Source of the DNA: Selenomonadaceae bacterium
GTDB lineage: Bacteria > Bacillota > Negativicutes > Selenomonadales > Selenomonadaceae
DNA length: 64,000 nt
Assembly: GCA_017518105.1 (NCBI GenBank)
Contig: JAFWWC010000031.1
Span: forward strand, 1-64,000
Direction of reading: 5' to 3'
In this document: piece after piece, positions 50,617 to 58,810 of the stretch
Layout of the letters: each line of letters opens with the position of its first letter
Position numbering within the stretch: position 1 is the stretch's first letter
Position numbers and translations under genes: made by a program
The notes under the pieces: generated by a model
Database searches by the model: none
Seen by the model: only the letters and a program-made list of their open reading frames with translations
Told to the model about the DNA's origin: nothing

Positions 50617-52359
50617 TTATCTCTTCATGTTGACGAGGGTCTCAAGCATTTCGTCGGAAACGGTGGTTACCTTCGAGTTAGCCTGGAAGCCGCGTTGCGT
50701 GATAATCATGTCGGAGAATTCTGTTGCCAAGTCGACGTTCGACATTTCAAGGGCAGAGGAGATGACGTTCAAGCCGAAATCGGAGATTGTCTTGATGTTC
50801 GCCGCGCCAGAGTTGTTGGACTCTGAATAAATTGTTGTGCCAGCTTTGGTTAAACCAGCGGCGTTGTTGAATTGCGCAACGGCGATTTGAGCTTCGGAGC
50901 GGAGCAAGCCATTTGTGTAAGTGCCAGTGATAACGCCGCTACCGTCAATCGCGAGGCTTTGGAGGATACCCGCCGCATTGCCGTTGGTTATCGGGAAAGA
51001 GGTCGTCGAGTTAGCGTATTGCGTCAGCCCCGTGAAGTCAACGACAGCGATATTTTCCGAAGCACCGTTGCCGTCGCCATAAGTAAAAGTAATTTGCGCG
51101 TCTTGGTCTCTGCCGTTGGTGACAAATTGTCCTCTGTCGTTGAAGTAAATATAAGAAACCGAGGAGCCGTCGTTCATCGTGGCATACATCGAGGAGCCGT
51201 CACTTTCAGGGTTGCCAGTGTCTTCGCTCTTGGTAAGGGTGTTCGTGTAGTTATCGGACGCGGGACCCACTTGCCCAGCCTCAGGAGCCAGATAAACTCT
51301 CCAGCGGTTGTTATAAGTTATCGTCAAGTTCGCATCATCAGCCGCAATGCCATTGTGCACAGTTCCAGCGGAGTCCGTGTAGGTGTATGTGCTATTGGCT
51401 CCCGTGGTTTCTCTTGTTGCCGTATATTTGGCGCCAGTGGTAGCATCCGTATAAACAGCAGTCTGCGTTTCGAGTGCCGCTTCATTGGCTGCCACGCCGT
51501 TGACCACGTCTTCCGAATCTAAGTCTTTATCGATAAGCACTGTGACTTCATGTCTGCCGCCGAGCGAATCATAAACCGTGGCAAGCGTCGTAATCGGGAC
51601 GGTGTGTCCGACTTCGTAATAGCCGCTGGTGACATGCATTGTGGAGCCGTCCTTCATGGTCAGGGTAGCCGCAATGACGTTTGTGCCGTCGACGTTGATA
51701 CTTTCTACATTGCCGTCTGCGTCCAGCGTGCCGACGTTGTGTTCGCCGCCCGCCGTCATTACGTCAGTAGCAGTAATGCCCGTGGCAGTGACGTAGCTTA
51801 TACTGCTAATTAGAAGCGACTCTTTGTTAAGGTTGCCCGTGTAATCAATCGTCGAGGTGGCAGTTGCTTCCATTGTCTTGCCGACGGGAACGATAATATC
51901 AGTTGCCGTGCCGTTTGTATTTATAACGCCGTCATCGGAAGCATTCCAACCTTGCACACGAAGACCATTACCCGGCATGACGTAGTAGCCGCTCTCGTCG
52001 AACATGAACGCGCCGTTTCGAGTATAGAACGCTTGATTGCCGTCGCGCAGGACGAACAGTCCATTGCCCGAAAGCGCGAGGTCAGTGTTCTTACCAGTCT
52101 GTTGCGGCGAAGAATCAGTAAAGACCAAGTCGATACTCTCAACGTCGACGCCGAGACCGATTTGCCTTGGGTTAGTGCCGCCGCGTCCGTCCGTGGGAGC
52201 CGACGCACTGCGTTGGACTTGCGAGAGCATATCTGAAAACGTCGTGCGGCTTGACTTAAAGCCGATTGTGTTGACGTTCGCGATGTTGTTGCCTATAACG
52301 TCCATTCTCGTCTGATGAACTTTCAAGCCGGAAACACCGGAGAACAGGGAACGCATCAT
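50617..52359 (-). CDS. flgE: Flagellar hook protein FlgE
   Basis: About 580 residues. Conserved ends: MRSLFSGVSGLKVHQTRMDV with GNNIANVNTIGFKSSR, and the C-terminal LEMSNVDLATEFSDMIITQR with GFQANSKVTTVSDEMLETLV, which form the coiled-coil core of the hook; DLALSGNGLFVLRDGNQAFY lies after. The middle (about 180-480) is a variable Thr/Asn-rich surface domain. Start set at ATG 52359 behind AAGGAG. It is transcribed with, or just downstream of, the FlhB-like gene and is 20 kb from the main flagellar operon. Confidence 0.95.
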   Translation of the reverse strand: MMRSLFSGVSGLKVHQTRMDVIGNNIANVNTIGFKSSRTTFSDMLSQVQRSASAPTDGRGGTNPRQIGLGVDVESIDLVFTDSSPQQTGKNTDLALSGNGLFVLRDGNQAFYTRNGAFMFDESGYYVMPGNGLRVQGWNASDDGVINTNGTATDIIVPVGKTMEATATSTIDYTGNLNKESLLISSISYVTATGITATDVMTAGGEHNVGTLDADGNVESINVDGTNVIAATLTMKDGSTMHVTSGYYEVGHTVPITTLATVYDSLGGRHEVTVLIDKDLDSEDVVNGVAANEAALETQTAVYTDATTGAKYTATRETTGANSTYTYTDSAGTVHNGIAADDANLTITYNNRWRVYLAPEAGQVGPASDNYTNTLTKSEDTGNPESDGSSMYATMNDGSSVSYIYFNDRGQFVTNGRDQDAQITFTYGDGNGASENIAVVDFTGLTQYANSTTSFPITNGNAAGILQSLAIDGSGVITGTYTNGLLRSEAQIAVAQFNNAAGLTKAGTTIYSESNNSGAANIKTISDFGLNVISSALEMSNVDLATEFSDMIITQRGFQANSKVTTVSDEMLETLVNMKR

Positions 52360-52425
52360 TTTAATCACTTCTCCTTTTGCTTTGAAGGTCAGATGTATTT
52401 GACTGTTCCTTGTCTTCGAGATTTC

Positions 52426-52572
52426 CTAACCGTCTGACCTGATATTTTCAATGTGCCTGTTAAGCTCCTGCCTAACTTCGCTAACTATATCGGCAGTTGA
52501 CGGCGGCGACTTAAATATTTTTTTAGAAGAGACTGTTGCGGCGGCGTTGGGCGGCAAGCTGACGAGCGGCGG
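52426..52572 (-). CDS. Possible small protein overlapping the FlhB-like gene
   Basis: A frame reading IFKSPPSTADIVSEVRQELN then RHIENIRSDG ends at 52426, and its beginning overlaps the end of the FlhB-like gene in another frame. Candidate starts are GTG/TTG-type codons near 52572. The acidic-basic helix looks protein-like and the region otherwise would be empty, but there is no convincing ribosome site. I cannot name it. Confidence 0.3.
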   Translation of the reverse strand, partial: PPLVSLPPNAAATVSSKKIFKSPPSTADIVSEVRQELNRHIENIRSDG

Positions 52573-52867
52573 CAATTTGTCCGTGCGACTTGTCCATTTT
52601 GTAGACGTAAGCCATAACCTCAGCAATCGCCTTGTACAGTTCGGGCGGAATCTCTCTATCAATCTCCAGAGCCATGAGCATGTTGACTAGCGTTTTGTCC
52701 TGATAGACGGGCACGGCGTTTTTCTGCGCGGTCTCTAAGATGTGTTCGGCGACATGCCCGCGCCCCTTTGCAATGACCTTCGGAGCAAGGTCTCGTTCTG
52801 CCTCGTATTTGAGGGCTACTGCCTTTTTCTGCGGCGCGACACTCGTCGGAGCTGTTCTCTCGTCCAT
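52523..52867 (-). CDS. FlhB C-terminal-domain homologue (FlhX/YlqH-like)
   Basis: 114 residues equivalent to the cytosolic FlhB domain only: AVALKYEAERDLAPKVIAKG, AEHILETAQKNAVPVYQDKT and PELYKAIAEVMAYVYKMDKS. The NPTH autocleavage site is lacking; the protein begins just after its position, so it mimics the cleaved FlhB-CC fragment. Such proteins occur near hook genes (often after fliK) and may substitute for that fragment in export switching. Upstream of flgE on the same strand. Confidence 0.88.
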   Translation of the reverse strand: MDERTAPTSVAPQKKAVALKYEAERDLAPKVIAKGRGHVAEHILETAQKNAVPVYQDKTLVNMLMALEIDREIPPELYKAIAEVMAYVYKMDKSHGQIAAARQLAAQRRRNSLF

Positions 52868-52982
52868 GATTCATCATCCTTGTTTAGTGAACTTTATCAG
52901 ATTATATTTGCCGCTGATTAGCCCGTCAAGTTTGCTTTATATGGCGTGTGTGATAGAATACGCCCGAAAGGAGGAGCTTCCA

Positions 52983-53177
52983 ATGGACAACACGATAACA
53001 CCCGAACTGTTAGCAAGGATAAACGAGCTGGCACGCAAGAAACGCACTATCGGCTTGACGGAAGAAGAGCTTGCCGAACAGAAGAGGCTGTACAAAGTTT
53101 ATCTGGCGGCGATACGCGGGCAAGTCACGAGCTTACTCGACAGGATAGAATTCGTTGATGTGGAGGTTAAACGATGA
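52983..53177 (+). CDS. DUF896 family protein
   Basis: 64 residues: LLARINELARKKRTIGLTEE, ELAEQKRLYKVYLAAIRGQV, the two-helix DUF896/YnzC fold seen in Firmicutes, one of whose members is a small SOS-linked protein. AAAGGAGG precedes the ATG. It overlaps proC by 4 bp (ATGA). Confidence 0.92.
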   Translation: MDNTITPELLARINELARKKRTIGLTEEELAEQKRLYKVYLAAIRGQVTSLLDRIEFVDVEVKR

Positions 53178-53956
53178 ACAAGATTGGCTTTATCGGCGGC
53201 GGTGCGCTTGCTGAATCAATCGTTCGCGGCATATGCGGCAAGGTCTTTGCTCCGAACGATATTTTTATTGCGGAGATTCGCCCTGAGCGTTGCGAGGAAC
53301 TTAAACGCTATGGCGTCAACGTCTCGACGCAAGCGGATTTCCTTGACGCGGTGGACTTGCTGATTGTAGCAGTCAAGCCCAAGGACGCCGAGAAAACTTT
53401 TGCCGCGTTGCAAGGTAAAGTTCCCGCCTCGACGATTATCACTTACACGATTGCGGGTCTAAAGCTTGCGTGCGTCGAAAAGTTTTTCCCCGATAATAAA
53501 ATCGTGCGTATCATGCCGAACGTCGCAGTTTCAGTCGCAGAAAGCATGACGGCTTACACTCTAAACGAACGAGCCGCGGCGGACGGTGCGACGATAAAAA
53601 ATTTCTGGTCGACGTTGGGGCGGGCGGTTGAGGTCGAAGAACGATTAATGGACGCTGTAACCGGCTTGAGTGGTTCGGGTCCGGCTTATGCGTTCCTCAT
53701 GATTGACGCCCTATCAGACGGCGGAGTAGCGGCGGGACTTCCACGGGCACAGGCGATTGAGTTAGCGGCTCAAACTCTTTTGGGCGCGGCGAAAATGGTT
53801 CTGCAGTCTGGCGAACACCCCGACGCCTTGCGCGATAAAGTCACCAGTCCTGCGGGCACGACGATTGAAGGCGTTCGAGTCTTGGAACGCGGCGGCTTTA
53901 GGAGTTCGCTAATTGAGGCTGTGCTCGCGGCTACGGAAAAATCCAAATCACTCTAG
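53174..53956 (+). CDS. proC: Pyrroline-5-carboxylate reductase
   Basis: 260 residues: NADPH-binding IGFIGGGALAESIVRG, VKPKD, GLSGSGPAYAFLMIDALSDG and the signature SPAGTTIEGVRVLERGGFR. Last step of proline synthesis. Coupled to the DUF896 gene; the DUF805 gene follows after 11 nt. Confidence 0.97.
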   Translation: MNKIGFIGGGALAESIVRGICGKVFAPNDIFIAEIRPERCEELKRYGVNVSTQADFLDAVDLLIVAVKPKDAEKTFAALQGKVPASTIITYTIAGLKLACVEKFFPDNKIVRIMPNVAVSVAESMTAYTLNERAAADGATIKNFWSTLGRAVEVEERLMDAVTGLSGSGPAYAFLMIDALSDGGVAAGLPRAQAIELAAQTLLGAAKMVLQSGEHPDALRDKVTSPAGTTIEGVRVLERGGFRSSLIEAVLAATEKSKSL

Positions 53957-53967
53957 GAGGAAGATTC

Positions 53968-54333
53968 ATGACTATACTAAGCGAAATCTACACGACCGAA
54001 GGCAGATTAAATCGGCTACGCTATCTGAAGTACATGCTACTCTTGGCAATAGTCGCGGGCTTGTCTACGTTCGTTATGTCTTCTATGGCGACGTTTTTGA
54101 CGGGCAACCCGACAGGCTTTTTAGTCAACGCGATAACAGCTATCTGGGGACTCGTGGCGGGCGTCGGCAATGTCATGTTGATGATTCGTCGCCTGCACGA
54201 CCTAGGCAAAAGCGGCTGGTTTGCGTTGATTGCGATTATCCCGGCTATCGGCTTTATCTTCTCGATTTATCTGTTCTTCGCGCCCAGTCAAGTCGGTTGG
54301 AATCAATACGGCAAAGACCCTTTGACGGATTGA
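53968..54333 (+). CDS. DUF805 membrane protein
   Basis: 121 residues, three to four membrane helices, with the DUF805 landmarks GRLNRLRYLKYML, MLMIRRLHDLGKSGWFALIA and the end GWNQYGKDPLTD. Function unknown. AGGAGG precedes the ATG. Confidence 0.92.
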   Translation: MTILSEIYTTEGRLNRLRYLKYMLLLAIVAGLSTFVMSSMATFLTGNPTGFLVNAITAIWGLVAGVGNVMLMIRRLHDLGKSGWFALIAIIPAIGFIFSIYLFFAPSQVGWNQYGKDPLTD

Positions 54334-54396
54334 GCCTTGAAAAAGTTCATGGCTTCGATTAAAATACGCGCAGTTTTAAATTAGGAGGTTGATAAA

Positions 54397-54750
54397 ATGA
54401 TTCCGGTTTTAATTGGATTGGGAGCAATCGTCGGTGGCTATCTGGTCGTGGCGAATTGGGACGAGATTGAAGGCTGGCTTAAAGAATTCTTGCCGAAGCT
54501 CCAAACCGCCCTCAAGGAAACAGGCATCGTCGATTATGCGGCGAAACTTTTCTCCAGCATTGAAGGCAACGTAATGCGCCTTGTTCACCGCCTTTATTAC
54601 AAAGAGAATGGCAAATGGGTCGAAAAGACCACCGTTCGCGAGATTGATGAATCCGAAGTGCCTGCTTGGGCTAAGGAAGGCTTGTCTGCCAAAGAAAGCG
54701 ACGTTACCGCCCGCTACGAGAAAGAACTTGAGCTTAGCGTTGCGAGGTAA
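54397..54750 (+). CDS. Mosaic-family protein 1: membrane anchor plus module B
   Basis: 117 residues, unknown family. An N-terminal hydrophobic helix (MIPVLIGLGAIVGGYLVVAN) is followed by module B: WLKEFLPKLQTALKETG, VDYAAKLFSSIEGNVMRLVH, YYKENGKWVEK and VPAWAKEGLSAKESDVTARY. Module B recurs in the C-terminal half of the next gene. AGGAGG stands 7 nt before the ATG. First of three linked genes that share two modules. Confidence 0.75.
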   Translation: MIPVLIGLGAIVGGYLVVANWDEIEGWLKEFLPKLQTALKETGIVDYAAKLFSSIEGNVMRLVHRLYYKENGKWVEKTTVREIDESEVPAWAKEGLSAKESDVTARYEKELELSVAR

Positions 54751-54756
54751 TTTGAT

Positions 54757-55527
54757 ATGCCGATAAAGAAAACAGACGTTGTCATCAATTTGGCTGAGTC
54801 TATTAAAAATTTTTTTGTCGACCTGTCTCGTCCGAACATGACGATTGAAAAAATTTCCGATATTATTTCGCCACGGCTTGACGAGCTTATCAGAAAGTAT
54901 GAAGAGCACGACTTGAACTATGGCGCGGGCAAGTTCAGCATCAAGTACGCTGACAAAAATCATTTCCAACTTGAATTCGAGATGTACTTTCAAGACAAGG
55001 CGGGCAAGTGGCATAAGTGCGCCGACACGAGCGATAAACGCGCCGCGACTCTTTTGGAGGAAAACACGTGGAGAACAATCAAATCGTTGAAATCTATTAC
55101 CTTCCCGATTGAAGAGCCGCAAGACACCAAAGAACCTCAAGAAAACGTTCCGCCCGTTCAGACAAAGAAATCCTTCGCAACCGACAAGGAAACGCCTTCG
55201 TTCAAAGAGTTGGTTGCCTTTCTCGACAGTGCAAGGACGTGGCAGGAGTTTGAAACTTGCCTTAAGGAATTCCTACACGACCTGCCGCAAGCCATGAAGA
55301 AAGCAAACGTCTATGATTATGCGGCTAAGATTTATTCCCGCGTTGTCGGCGAGACTTTGCACTTTGCTTACATTATGTACTACAAAGAGGACGGCAAATG
55401 GACTGAGCAAAAAATCGCCCGTGACTTTGACGAGTTGCAAGCTCCGACTTGGGCGACGAAGGGTTTATCTGCAGTGGGAGAGGACGTTACTGCTCGTTAC
55501 GAAAAAAATCTTCAGGTCAAAATTTGA
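54757..55527 (+). CDS. Mosaic-family protein 2: module A plus module B
   Basis: 256 residues. Residues 1-123 are module A (NLAESIKNFFVDLSRPNMTI, ISPRLDELIRKYEEHDLNYG, FQLEFEMYFQDKAGKWHKCA, NTWRTIKSLKSITFPIEEPQ). A linker with an extra FKELVAFLDSARTWQEFETC follows, and residues about 165-256 are module B (KEFLHDLPQAMKKANVYDYA, YYKEDGKWTEQ, APTWATKGLSAVGEDVTARY). No signal or membrane segment. Starts 7 nt after gene 1. Confidence 0.75.
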   Translation: MPIKKTDVVINLAESIKNFFVDLSRPNMTIEKISDIISPRLDELIRKYEEHDLNYGAGKFSIKYADKNHFQLEFEMYFQDKAGKWHKCADTSDKRAATLLEENTWRTIKSLKSITFPIEEPQDTKEPQENVPPVQTKKSFATDKETPSFKELVAFLDSARTWQEFETCLKEFLHDLPQAMKKANVYDYAAKIYSRVVGETLHFAYIMYYKEDGKWTEQKIARDFDELQAPTWATKGLSAVGEDVTARYEKNLQVKI

Positions 55528-55542
55528 GCGAGGTGAATTGAT

Positions 55543-56055
55543 ATGGCATTGGAAAATAAAATTGAGATGGTCGCGGACTTAATCGAGGCAGCTAAGAAAT
55601 TCTTCGTTGACCTGTTCCGCCCCGACATGACGCTTGAGAAAATCTCCGAGGTAGTCTCGCCGCGGCTCGACGACATGATTAAGAAGTACGAGGAACGCGG
55701 GCTTGAATATAGCGCGGGCAAGTTTCATATCAAGTACGGCGACGAAAAACATTTCCAGCTTGAATTCGAGATGTATTTCCGCGACGAAGAGGGCAAGTGG
55801 CACAAGTGCGCTAACGAAAGCGACCTGCGCGACTACACGCTTTTGGAGGCTGGCGCGTGGAAGACGATTAAGGCTTTGAAAACTATCACGTTCCCGATTG
55901 AAAAGGCGCAAGCCAAAGGCGATGAAGTCCTCCAAAAAGACAAGAACCTTGAGGAGTATCGCGAAGCACAAGCCCTGCCCGCCACCGAACCCGCGCCGAC
56001 CCATGAACCTAAGAACGAACCTGACTTTAAATTAGACATCGACGAGAAGAAATGA
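55543..56055 (+). CDS. Mosaic-family protein 3: module A plus acidic tail
   Basis: 170 residues. Residues 1-121 are module A, close to that of gene 2 (LIEAAKKFFVDLFRPDMTLE, VSPRLDDMIKKYEERGLEYS, FQLEFEMYFRDEEGKWHKCA, GAWKTIKALKTITFPIEKAQ); the rest is a hydrophilic Pro/Glu-rich tail ending DIDEKK. GAGGTG precedes the ATG, 15 nt after gene 2. The three genes form one operon closed by a terminator. Confidence 0.75.
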   Translation: MALENKIEMVADLIEAAKKFFVDLFRPDMTLEKISEVVSPRLDDMIKKYEERGLEYSAGKFHIKYGDEKHFQLEFEMYFRDEEGKWHKCANESDLRDYTLLEAGAWKTIKALKTITFPIEKAQAKGDEVLQKDKNLEEYREAQALPATEPAPTHEPKNEPDFKLDIDEKK

Positions 56056-56074
56056 TAAACCGCTAAAAATTTTT

Positions 56075-56112
56075 TAAGCCCCCAATCCCCAAGCGGGGCT
56101 TATTTTTTTTGC
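56075..56112 (+). terminator. Terminator of the mosaic three-gene operon
   Basis: AAGCCCC and GGGGCTT pair around a CAATCCCCAAG-type loop, followed by eight Ts. Confidence 0.85.
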
Positions 56113-56135
56113 GCGGCTCGTTTAGAATTCGGCGC

Positions 56136-57059
56136 ATGAAAAAATATCTTTTATCTCGGCTCGTGCAACTAGTGCCGATTCTGTTCGGGATAACGTTTCT
56201 AACCTTCGGCATGATGCAATTCACCTCCGATGACGCCGTAGACATAATCTATGAGCAATCGGGGAGCGTGGCGGAGGAAATCAAAGCCGCCAAACGCACT
56301 GAGCTCGGACTTGACCAACCGTTTCTCGTGCAATATGGAAGGTGGCTCGGCGGTGTGCTAACGGGTGATATGGGGCGTTCATTTATCAGCGGCAAGGAAG
56401 TCTTCGCGACGTTCGCCGATAAACTCCCCGCCACGATTGAATTAATGCTCGTGTCAATCCTGCTGACAATCTTCATCGCGACGCCGCTTGGAATCCTCGC
56501 CGCCACCAATCAAAATCGCCCGCTCGATTACCTGATACGCACGCTTAGCTTTATCGGAAACTCCATGCCGAACTTTTTCTGCGGACTGCTACTGATTTAC
56601 TTCCTCGCGCTGAAGTTGCACCTCCTGCCGATACTCGGTCAAAGCGTCATTATGCCCGCGCTTACCTTAACGATTGCAATGGGCGCGAAGTACACAAGAC
56701 AAATCCGCGCCGTCGTCCTCGAAGAACTCGACAAACCCTACGTTTTGGGCGCAAGGAGTCGCGGCGTTGACGAAGTCACAATCCTAATCAAAAGCGTGCT
56801 CCGCTCGACGCTCATCATGATTATCACGTTGCTGGCGTTGAGTATGGGCTCCCTCTTGGGCGGCACGGCAATTGTCGAAACTATCTTCATGTGGGACGGC
56901 GTCGGGAAAATGGCAGTCGACGCGATACTCACCCGCGACTATCCGCTGATTCAAGCTTACGTCGTGTGGATGGCGATAATCTATGTGCTGGTGAACCTCG
57001 CGGCGGATTTGCTCTATCATTGGCTCGACCCGCGTGTCCGTTATGGTGAAACGTCATGA
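56136..57059 (+). CDS. Peptide/nickel-type ABC transporter permease (DppB/NikB-like)
   Basis: 307 residues, six membrane helices, with the family's N terminus LLSRLVQLVPILFGITFLTF, QYGRWLGGVLTGDMGRSF and the EAA-type loop VLGARSRGVDEVTILIKSVL. Member of the inner-membrane permease class for oligopeptides, nickel or metallophores. The start at ATG 56136 has only a weak ribosome site. Overlaps the second permease by 4 bp. No binding protein or ATPase gene is linked here. Confidence 0.9.
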   Translation: MKKYLLSRLVQLVPILFGITFLTFGMMQFTSDDAVDIIYEQSGSVAEEIKAAKRTELGLDQPFLVQYGRWLGGVLTGDMGRSFISGKEVFATFADKLPATIELMLVSILLTIFIATPLGILAATNQNRPLDYLIRTLSFIGNSMPNFFCGLLLIYFLALKLHLLPILGQSVIMPALTLTIAMGAKYTRQIRAVVLEELDKPYVLGARSRGVDEVTILIKSVLRSTLIMIITLLALSMGSLLGGTAIVETIFMWDGVGKMAVDAILTRDYPLIQAYVVWMAIIYVLVNLAADLLYHWLDPRVRYGETS

Positions 57060-57853
57060 AAAAATTAGCCCCTTACCTCACTGCGGCAGGAGCTTTGATT
57101 CTTATTGCGGTCTTCGCGGAGCATTTGACGCCCTATGACCCTTACGTGCAAGATTTGGAAGGAGCATTGACGCCGCCGAACTCGATTAACTGGCTGGGCA
57201 CTGACCGCTATGGTCGCGACGTGTTATCGCGGGTTATCGTCGGTTCGCAAACGACAATTTGCGCGGCACTCTTGCTTTTGGCTACGATTGCGACTGTCGG
57301 CAGTTTAATCGGCGCATTGTGCGGTTATCGTGGCGGGCGGCTCGACGTGTTCTTAATGCGGCTGTCTGATGTCTTCCTTGCCTTCCCGCAAATGGTCTTT
57401 GCAATCGCGGCGGCGGGTGCCCTCGGCGGCGGACTTCTAAACGCGGCGGCGGCTCTGGCAGTCATCGGCTGGACAAAATACGCACGCATCGCCCGCGGGC
57501 TCGTCTTGTCGATTAAATCAATGCCTTACTTCGACGCGGCGAAAATGGCAGGCTCCAGTTCGGCGAAGATTTTATTTGTACACGTCTTGCCGAATATCGC
57601 CGGGACAATCCTCGTGACTGCCGCCCTCGACATCGGAACAATCATCATGGAGCTTGCGGGGCTGTCGTTCCTAGGATTGGGAGCTATGCCGCCAACCGCC
57701 GAATGGGGCGCGATGATGAATAACGGCAGGTCAATGTTGCAAACGGCTCCTTGGGTTATCCTTGCACCAGGCACGGCGATTTTTATCACAGTCGCAACGT
57801 TCAATCTTTTGGGCGACAAGCTCCGCGACTATCTAAGCAGACAATCAACCTAA
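57056..57853 (+). CDS. Peptide/nickel-type ABC transporter permease (DppC/NikC-like)
   Basis: 265 residues: LTPYDPYVQDLEGALTPPNS with NWLGTDRYGRDVLSRVIVGS, the hallmark of the C-type permease, then the EAA loop AAKMAGSSSAKILFVHVLPN and AEWGAMMNNGRSMLQTAPWV. Partner of the preceding permease. The substrate is unknown; nickel is a guess supported only by larB 2 kb away. The operon ends here at a dispersed repeat, without nikD/nikE-type ATPases. Confidence 0.92.
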   Translation: MKKLAPYLTAAGALILIAVFAEHLTPYDPYVQDLEGALTPPNSINWLGTDRYGRDVLSRVIVGSQTTICAALLLLATIATVGSLIGALCGYRGGRLDVFLMRLSDVFLAFPQMVFAIAAAGALGGGLLNAAAALAVIGWTKYARIARGLVLSIKSMPYFDAAKMAGSSSAKILFVHVLPNIAGTILVTAALDIGTIIMELAGLSFLGLGAMPPTAEWGAMMNNGRSMLQTAPWVILAPGTAIFITVATFNLLGDKLRDYLSRQST

Positions 57854-57880
57854 CGCTTGACTAGGGACGCAACCCGCGCG

Positions 57881-57970
57881 CCCCGCGTTTGAAACATGGA
57901 TGTTTCATAGCGGGGACACGCCCCTGCGAGGCGAATTTCTTTGCTACCTTCTTCGCTGAAAGAAAGTAGA
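57881..57970 (+). repeat. Dispersed intergenic repeat, copy 2
   Basis: Hairpin CCCCGC-GTTT-GAAACAT ... ATGTTTC-ATA-GCGGGG (57881-57915) followed by the same 53-bp block as copy 1. Like copy 1 it lies between the ends of convergent genes. Confidence 0.85.
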
Positions 57971-57977
57971 GCCTAAC

Positions 57978-58805
57978 TCAACAGTTCCCCGCGTAGACGA
58001 AATTTAAATACCGCTTCGCCACGTCGACCAGCTCATAAATCGTCTTAACGGGCGTGGGCGGGCGGTCAAGGACTTTATAACGCGGAAAAAATCGGCTGAT
58101 ATGCAACGGCAGGTCTTTGGAAATGCTCGCAAGCCACGCCGCCTCGGAGTCCATGTCTTCGGGCGAATCGTTCATCATCGGCACAATCAAAGTTGTAACT
58201 TCAACATGACAGGTCTTTGCGGCAAGCTCAATCGTCCGTTTAACCGTCTCGAAGTCGCCGCCGAGTTGCTTATAAATCTCTTGGCTGAAGCCTTTAAGGT
58301 CAATGTTCATTGCGTCAATCAGCGGCAGGATTTTCTTCAGCGCGGCGGGCGCAACCGTCCCATTAGTAACCAAAACGCTTTTTAAGCCCGAAGACTTGAG
58401 CAAAGCCGAGGTGTCGCGGACGAATTCATAACTGATAAACGGCTCGTTGTATGTGAACGCGATACCGATATTTTTTTTGGGAACGAGTTCAGCGGCAAGG
58501 GCGGCAAGTTCTTCGGGCGTAATCTTGCGCGTCGGGAAAGTCGAATCCGCCATCGAGATTTCAAAGTTCTGGCAAAAGGGACAGCTCAAATTGCAACCGT
58601 AGCTACCGACTGACAAAATCCGACTGCCGGGGAAAAATCTATACAGCGGCTTCTTCTCAATCGGGTCAAGGGCAATCGAAGTTATCGCGCCGTAGTTCAG
58701 GGCGGTAATCTTCTCGCCGTCGTTGATTCTTGCACGACACCTTCCGACCTCGCCGACCGATAAGCGGCAATGGTGCGGGCATATCTCGCAAATCTTTTTC
58801 TCCAT
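57978..58805 (-). CDS. amrS: AmmeMemoRadiSam-system radical SAM enzyme
   Basis: 275 residues: EICPHHCRLSVGEVGRCRAR at the N terminus, the radical SAM cluster motif CNLSCPFC in SVGSYGCNLSCPFCQNFEIS, NIGIAFTYNEPFISYEFVRD and MNIDLKGFSQEIYKQLGGDF. Often annotated as pyruvate-formate-lyase-activating-like. The other Amme/Memo partners are not in the window. Start placed at ATG 58805; a GTG three codons upstream overlaps the preceding stop. Confidence 0.92.
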   Translation of the reverse strand: MEKKICEICPHHCRLSVGEVGRCRARINDGEKITALNYGAITSIALDPIEKKPLYRFFPGSRILSVGSYGCNLSCPFCQNFEISMADSTFPTRKITPEELAALAAELVPKKNIGIAFTYNEPFISYEFVRDTSALLKSSGLKSVLVTNGTVAPAALKKILPLIDAMNIDLKGFSQEIYKQLGGDFETVKRTIELAAKTCHVEVTTLIVPMMNDSPEDMDSEAAWLASISKDLPLHISRFFPRYKVLDRPPTPVKTIYELVDVAKRYLNFVYAGNC

Positions 58806-58810
58806 GATAA

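Noticed and set aside
57854..57977. Repeat copies as complete insertion sequences
   Set aside because: The elements are ~90 bp, encode nothing and show no clear target-site duplication by eye; they are better described as REP/MITE-like repeats.
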